Shown here one piece after another: positions 8,493 through 10,300 of a stretch of DNA of 10,300 bases; the stretch's first letter is position 1; the number at the start of each line of letters is the position of its first letter. The stretch covers positions 1-10,300 of the forward strand of contig JNEM01014883.1 of NCBI GenBank assembly GCA_000697335.1, given 5' to 3'. Both the position numbers and the translations under genes were made by a program. The notes beneath the pieces were generated by a model. That model searched no databases, was not told where the DNA came from, and worked only from the letters and a program-made list of their open reading frames with translations. Source of the stretch: Conidiobolus incongruus B7586 (Eukaryota; Entomophthoromycota; Entomophthoromycetes; Entomophthorales; Conidiobolaceae).

Positions 8493-8502
8493 TATATATA
8501 AT
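8493..8502 (+). promoter_or_regulatory. TATA box of the deaminase gene
   Basis: TATATATAAT lies about 75 nt before the ATG at 8576, which would put transcription initiation near 8520-8530. The element resembles the one before the minus-strand gene. AT-rich background lowers confidence. Confidence 0.45.
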
Positions 8503-8575
8503 AGATATATGGCATGATAAAAATTTCAAAATATTGTTCTTAGGTCGCTGAATTAGGTGAAATTAATTAATTAAC

Positions 8576-9868
8576 ATGACTATCCTTGACCAAGTCCAAT
8601 TAAAATTAAAGGAGCAATGTAAAAAACTACCTAAGATTGTAAGTGATTAATATGAGATAGCTATGTATAAAATTTAGTTAATATAGTTTGATAGGAATTA
8701 CATGCTCATTTAAATGGATCATTATCTAGTCAAGAAATGATTCAACTCTATCAATTAAAGTGTAGTCAAAATGATTATTATAAATCTTTAAAATTACCCA
8801 AATTGTTAGCTGGTGCTGGTTATCCAGAAACTGAGTAAATATATTATGATCATCAATTATATCAACTGTATATTAATACCCTGGGATATAGTGGGGTTAA
8901 AATATTTTTCGAATTATTCGATTTCATCTACGAATTGATTGATGACTTACCAACTTTGAAGTATATGATTCAAAAAGTATTGAATGAGTTTCAAAAGGAC
9001 AATGTTTTTTATTTAGAATTAAGAACAACTCCAAGATCTAATGATAATATGACTAAATTGGAATATATTAAAACGGGTAATTATACAATATTAATATAGT
9101 TAATAATATATTAATTGAGTGATATTAGTTATTGATACTATTAACGAATTTCAAAATGGCTGGAGTACAATGGTTGTGAGAGTCATATTATCTATCAATC
9201 GCAATGACAATTTAGAAAACGCTCTAGATACCGTTAAATACGCTATTCAATTCAAAGATCAAGGAGTGGTGGGTGTTGATTTATGTGGTAATCCTTTAAG
9301 TGGTAATCCTACTGCACTTTTACCAGCATTTCAATTGGCCAGAGACAATCATCTCGGTGTAACGATGCACATTGCTGAGATTGAAGACGATCCTCATACT
9401 GTCGCTCTTATGAATTTCAAACCTGACAGAGTAGGCCATGGAACATTTTTAGATTATGACTTACCAACGACCAAGATACTTCCCATTGAATGTTGCCTAA
9501 CCTCCAATGTATTGTGTCAAACTGTCAGCCACTTCAAAAATCACCACATCCACAAGATCATGAACAGTCCTCACTACCTACCAGTCATCTGCACTGATGA
9601 CAAGGGCATCTTTATGAGTGAACTGAGTGAAGAGTATGAAATCATGACTAAGGAACTCGATTACAACTGGGATCAACTTATTCATCTCAACCAACTGAAC
9701 CTAATCCAATCATCTTTTATTAATCCCAAGGCCACACAGATATATTATTCTAAAGACAACCCCAACCTCATTACGGAAAAGCAACAGAGCGAAGAGACGG
9801 TTCAAATTAATTTATTGAATTGGTTTGAATTACTTATGGCAAGATGGAAATTAGAATTCGAATATTAA
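8576..9868 (+). CDS. ADAL: Adenosine deaminase-like protein (N6-methyl-AMP deaminase), four exons
   Basis: Exons 8576-8638, 8695-8834, 8892-9076 and 9120-9868 join to a 378-residue protein, close to the size of human ADAL. The enzyme family hydrolyses N6-methyl-AMP to IMP and methylamine in the cytosol, clearing the nucleotide left by m6A RNA turnover. Family marks in order: LPKIELHAHLNGS with the zinc His pair H24/H26; LELRTTPR near 109-116; a GNP substrate loop (186-188); MHIAE with zinc H213 and proton-donor E216; DRVGHGTF with H236; CCLTSNV; and CTDDKG with D289/D290. All metal and catalytic residues are present. HAHLNG (not HLHLEG), GHGTFL and CTDDKG favour ADAL over adenine or adenosine deaminase. 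An in-frame TAA at 8564 supports the start. Codons in exons 1-3 are more AT-rich than those in the second half of exon 4. The gene looks intact. Confidence 0.9.
8639..8694 (+). other. Intron 1 of the deaminase gene
   Basis: A 56-nt intron, GTAAGT to GATAG, phase 0. It separates LPKI from ELHAHLNG, so its removal rebuilds the first metal-binding motif exactly. A TTAAT stretch near the 3' end is a plausible branch site. Confidence 0.88.
8835..8891 (+). other. Intron 2 of the deaminase gene
   Basis: A 57-nt intron, GTAAAT to ATATAG, phase 2. Reading through would meet a stop at once (GAG-TAA). Splicing joins GA to T and gives an Asp at residue 68, continuing as GVKIFFELF. Confidence 0.85.
9077..9119 (+). 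other. Intron 3 of the deaminase gene
   Basis: A 43-nt intron, GTAATT to ATTGAG, phase 1, joining G to TG for Val130. The acceptor ends in GAG, which is weaker than the usual YAG. The nearer TAG at 9097-9099 would bring a stop into frame, so GAG is the only acceptor that keeps the reading frame. Confidence 0.78.
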
Positions 9869-9878
9869 CATAATTACC

Positions 9879-9884
9879 AATAAA
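9879..9884 (+). promoter_or_regulatory. Candidate polyadenylation signal of the deaminase gene
   Basis: AATAAA begins 11 nt after the TAA stop, with T-rich sequence following. It would imply a very short 3' UTR. Confidence 0.4.
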
Positions 9885-10300
9885 TTTTAATTAATTTTGT
9901 AGTGATGTCATATTGATAAAACATCTTTTTTGCATACCACGATTATTTATTTAACCAAATGTAATTAATAATCGATTATTTATATATTTTTTATATTAAT
10001 AAATTTATATGGTTAATACATTGACAGTTTTGTAGAATAATTAACTTAATTCAATTATTCAAATATTTAATAATTTATATTATATATATATATATATTGA
10101 TCAATGAATTTGCACCATAATATTATATAAATATTTTATAAAATTCAGAATTTAAATTTGATTAAATTATTTTTACTATTTTATTTTACATTTTTAATTA
10201 ATAAAATACTGTAGGCTCTTAATAAATAATAAATGTACCTGTTTAATAAAAATACTATAAGGAATATAATACCTTATTTAGTTACAACAAAGTATTTTAA
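9885..10300. other. AT-rich downstream flank
   Basis: No open frame, RNA gene or element was recognised. It contains one (AT)n run (10081-10097). Confidence 0.6.
10081..10097. repeat. (TA)n microsatellite
   Basis: A 17-nt uninterrupted alternating TA run. Confidence 0.85.

Overview
The window looks like nuclear DNA from an AT-rich eukaryote. Long gene-poor stretches of roughly 80% or more A+T contain (AT)n runs and separate two genes. One gene is split by three very short GT-AG introns (43 to 57 nt), and translation fits the standard code. Short introns, compact promoters and a very AT-rich background fit an early-diverging fungus best. A small-genome invertebrate or protist cannot be excluded, and no taxonomic marker is present.

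Layout: 1-2835 is AT-rich DNA with no supported gene. 2885-4717 (minus strand) is an intronless gene for a 610-residue secreted, Tyr/Gly-rich repeat protein. It has a signal peptide, an acidic Asp/Tyr block, a GYGG block, and eight tandem units of about 29 residues built on K-P-Y motifs. Its promoter lies at about 4786-5084, with a TATA box and six CCAAT pentamers. A perfect 20-bp inverted repeat brackets the gene, one arm in the predicted 5' UTR and the other in the predicted 3' UTR. From about 5100 to 8260 is a second AT-rich desert, broken only by a G+C-richer island near 6911-6980 that carries a CACGTG palindrome and two CCAAT pentamers. 8576-9868 (plus strand) is a four-exon gene for an adenosine-deaminase-like protein of the ADAL/MAPDA type (N6-methyl-AMP deaminase), apparently intact, with its own CCAAT cluster and TATA box. 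9885-10300 is AT-rich flank.

The two genes are about 3.9 kb apart and face away from each other. Nothing suggests a shared pathway: one product is exported and probably structural or adhesive, and the other is a cytosolic purine-salvage enzyme. They do share promoter style: a TATATAAT-like box about 75-100 bp before the ATG, with clustered CCAAT boxes upstream.

The most unusual items are the UTR-to-UTR inverted repeat around the repeat-protein gene and the protein itself. Its periodic Tyr, K-P-Y motifs and balanced charges recall adhesive proteins, but I recognise no named family.
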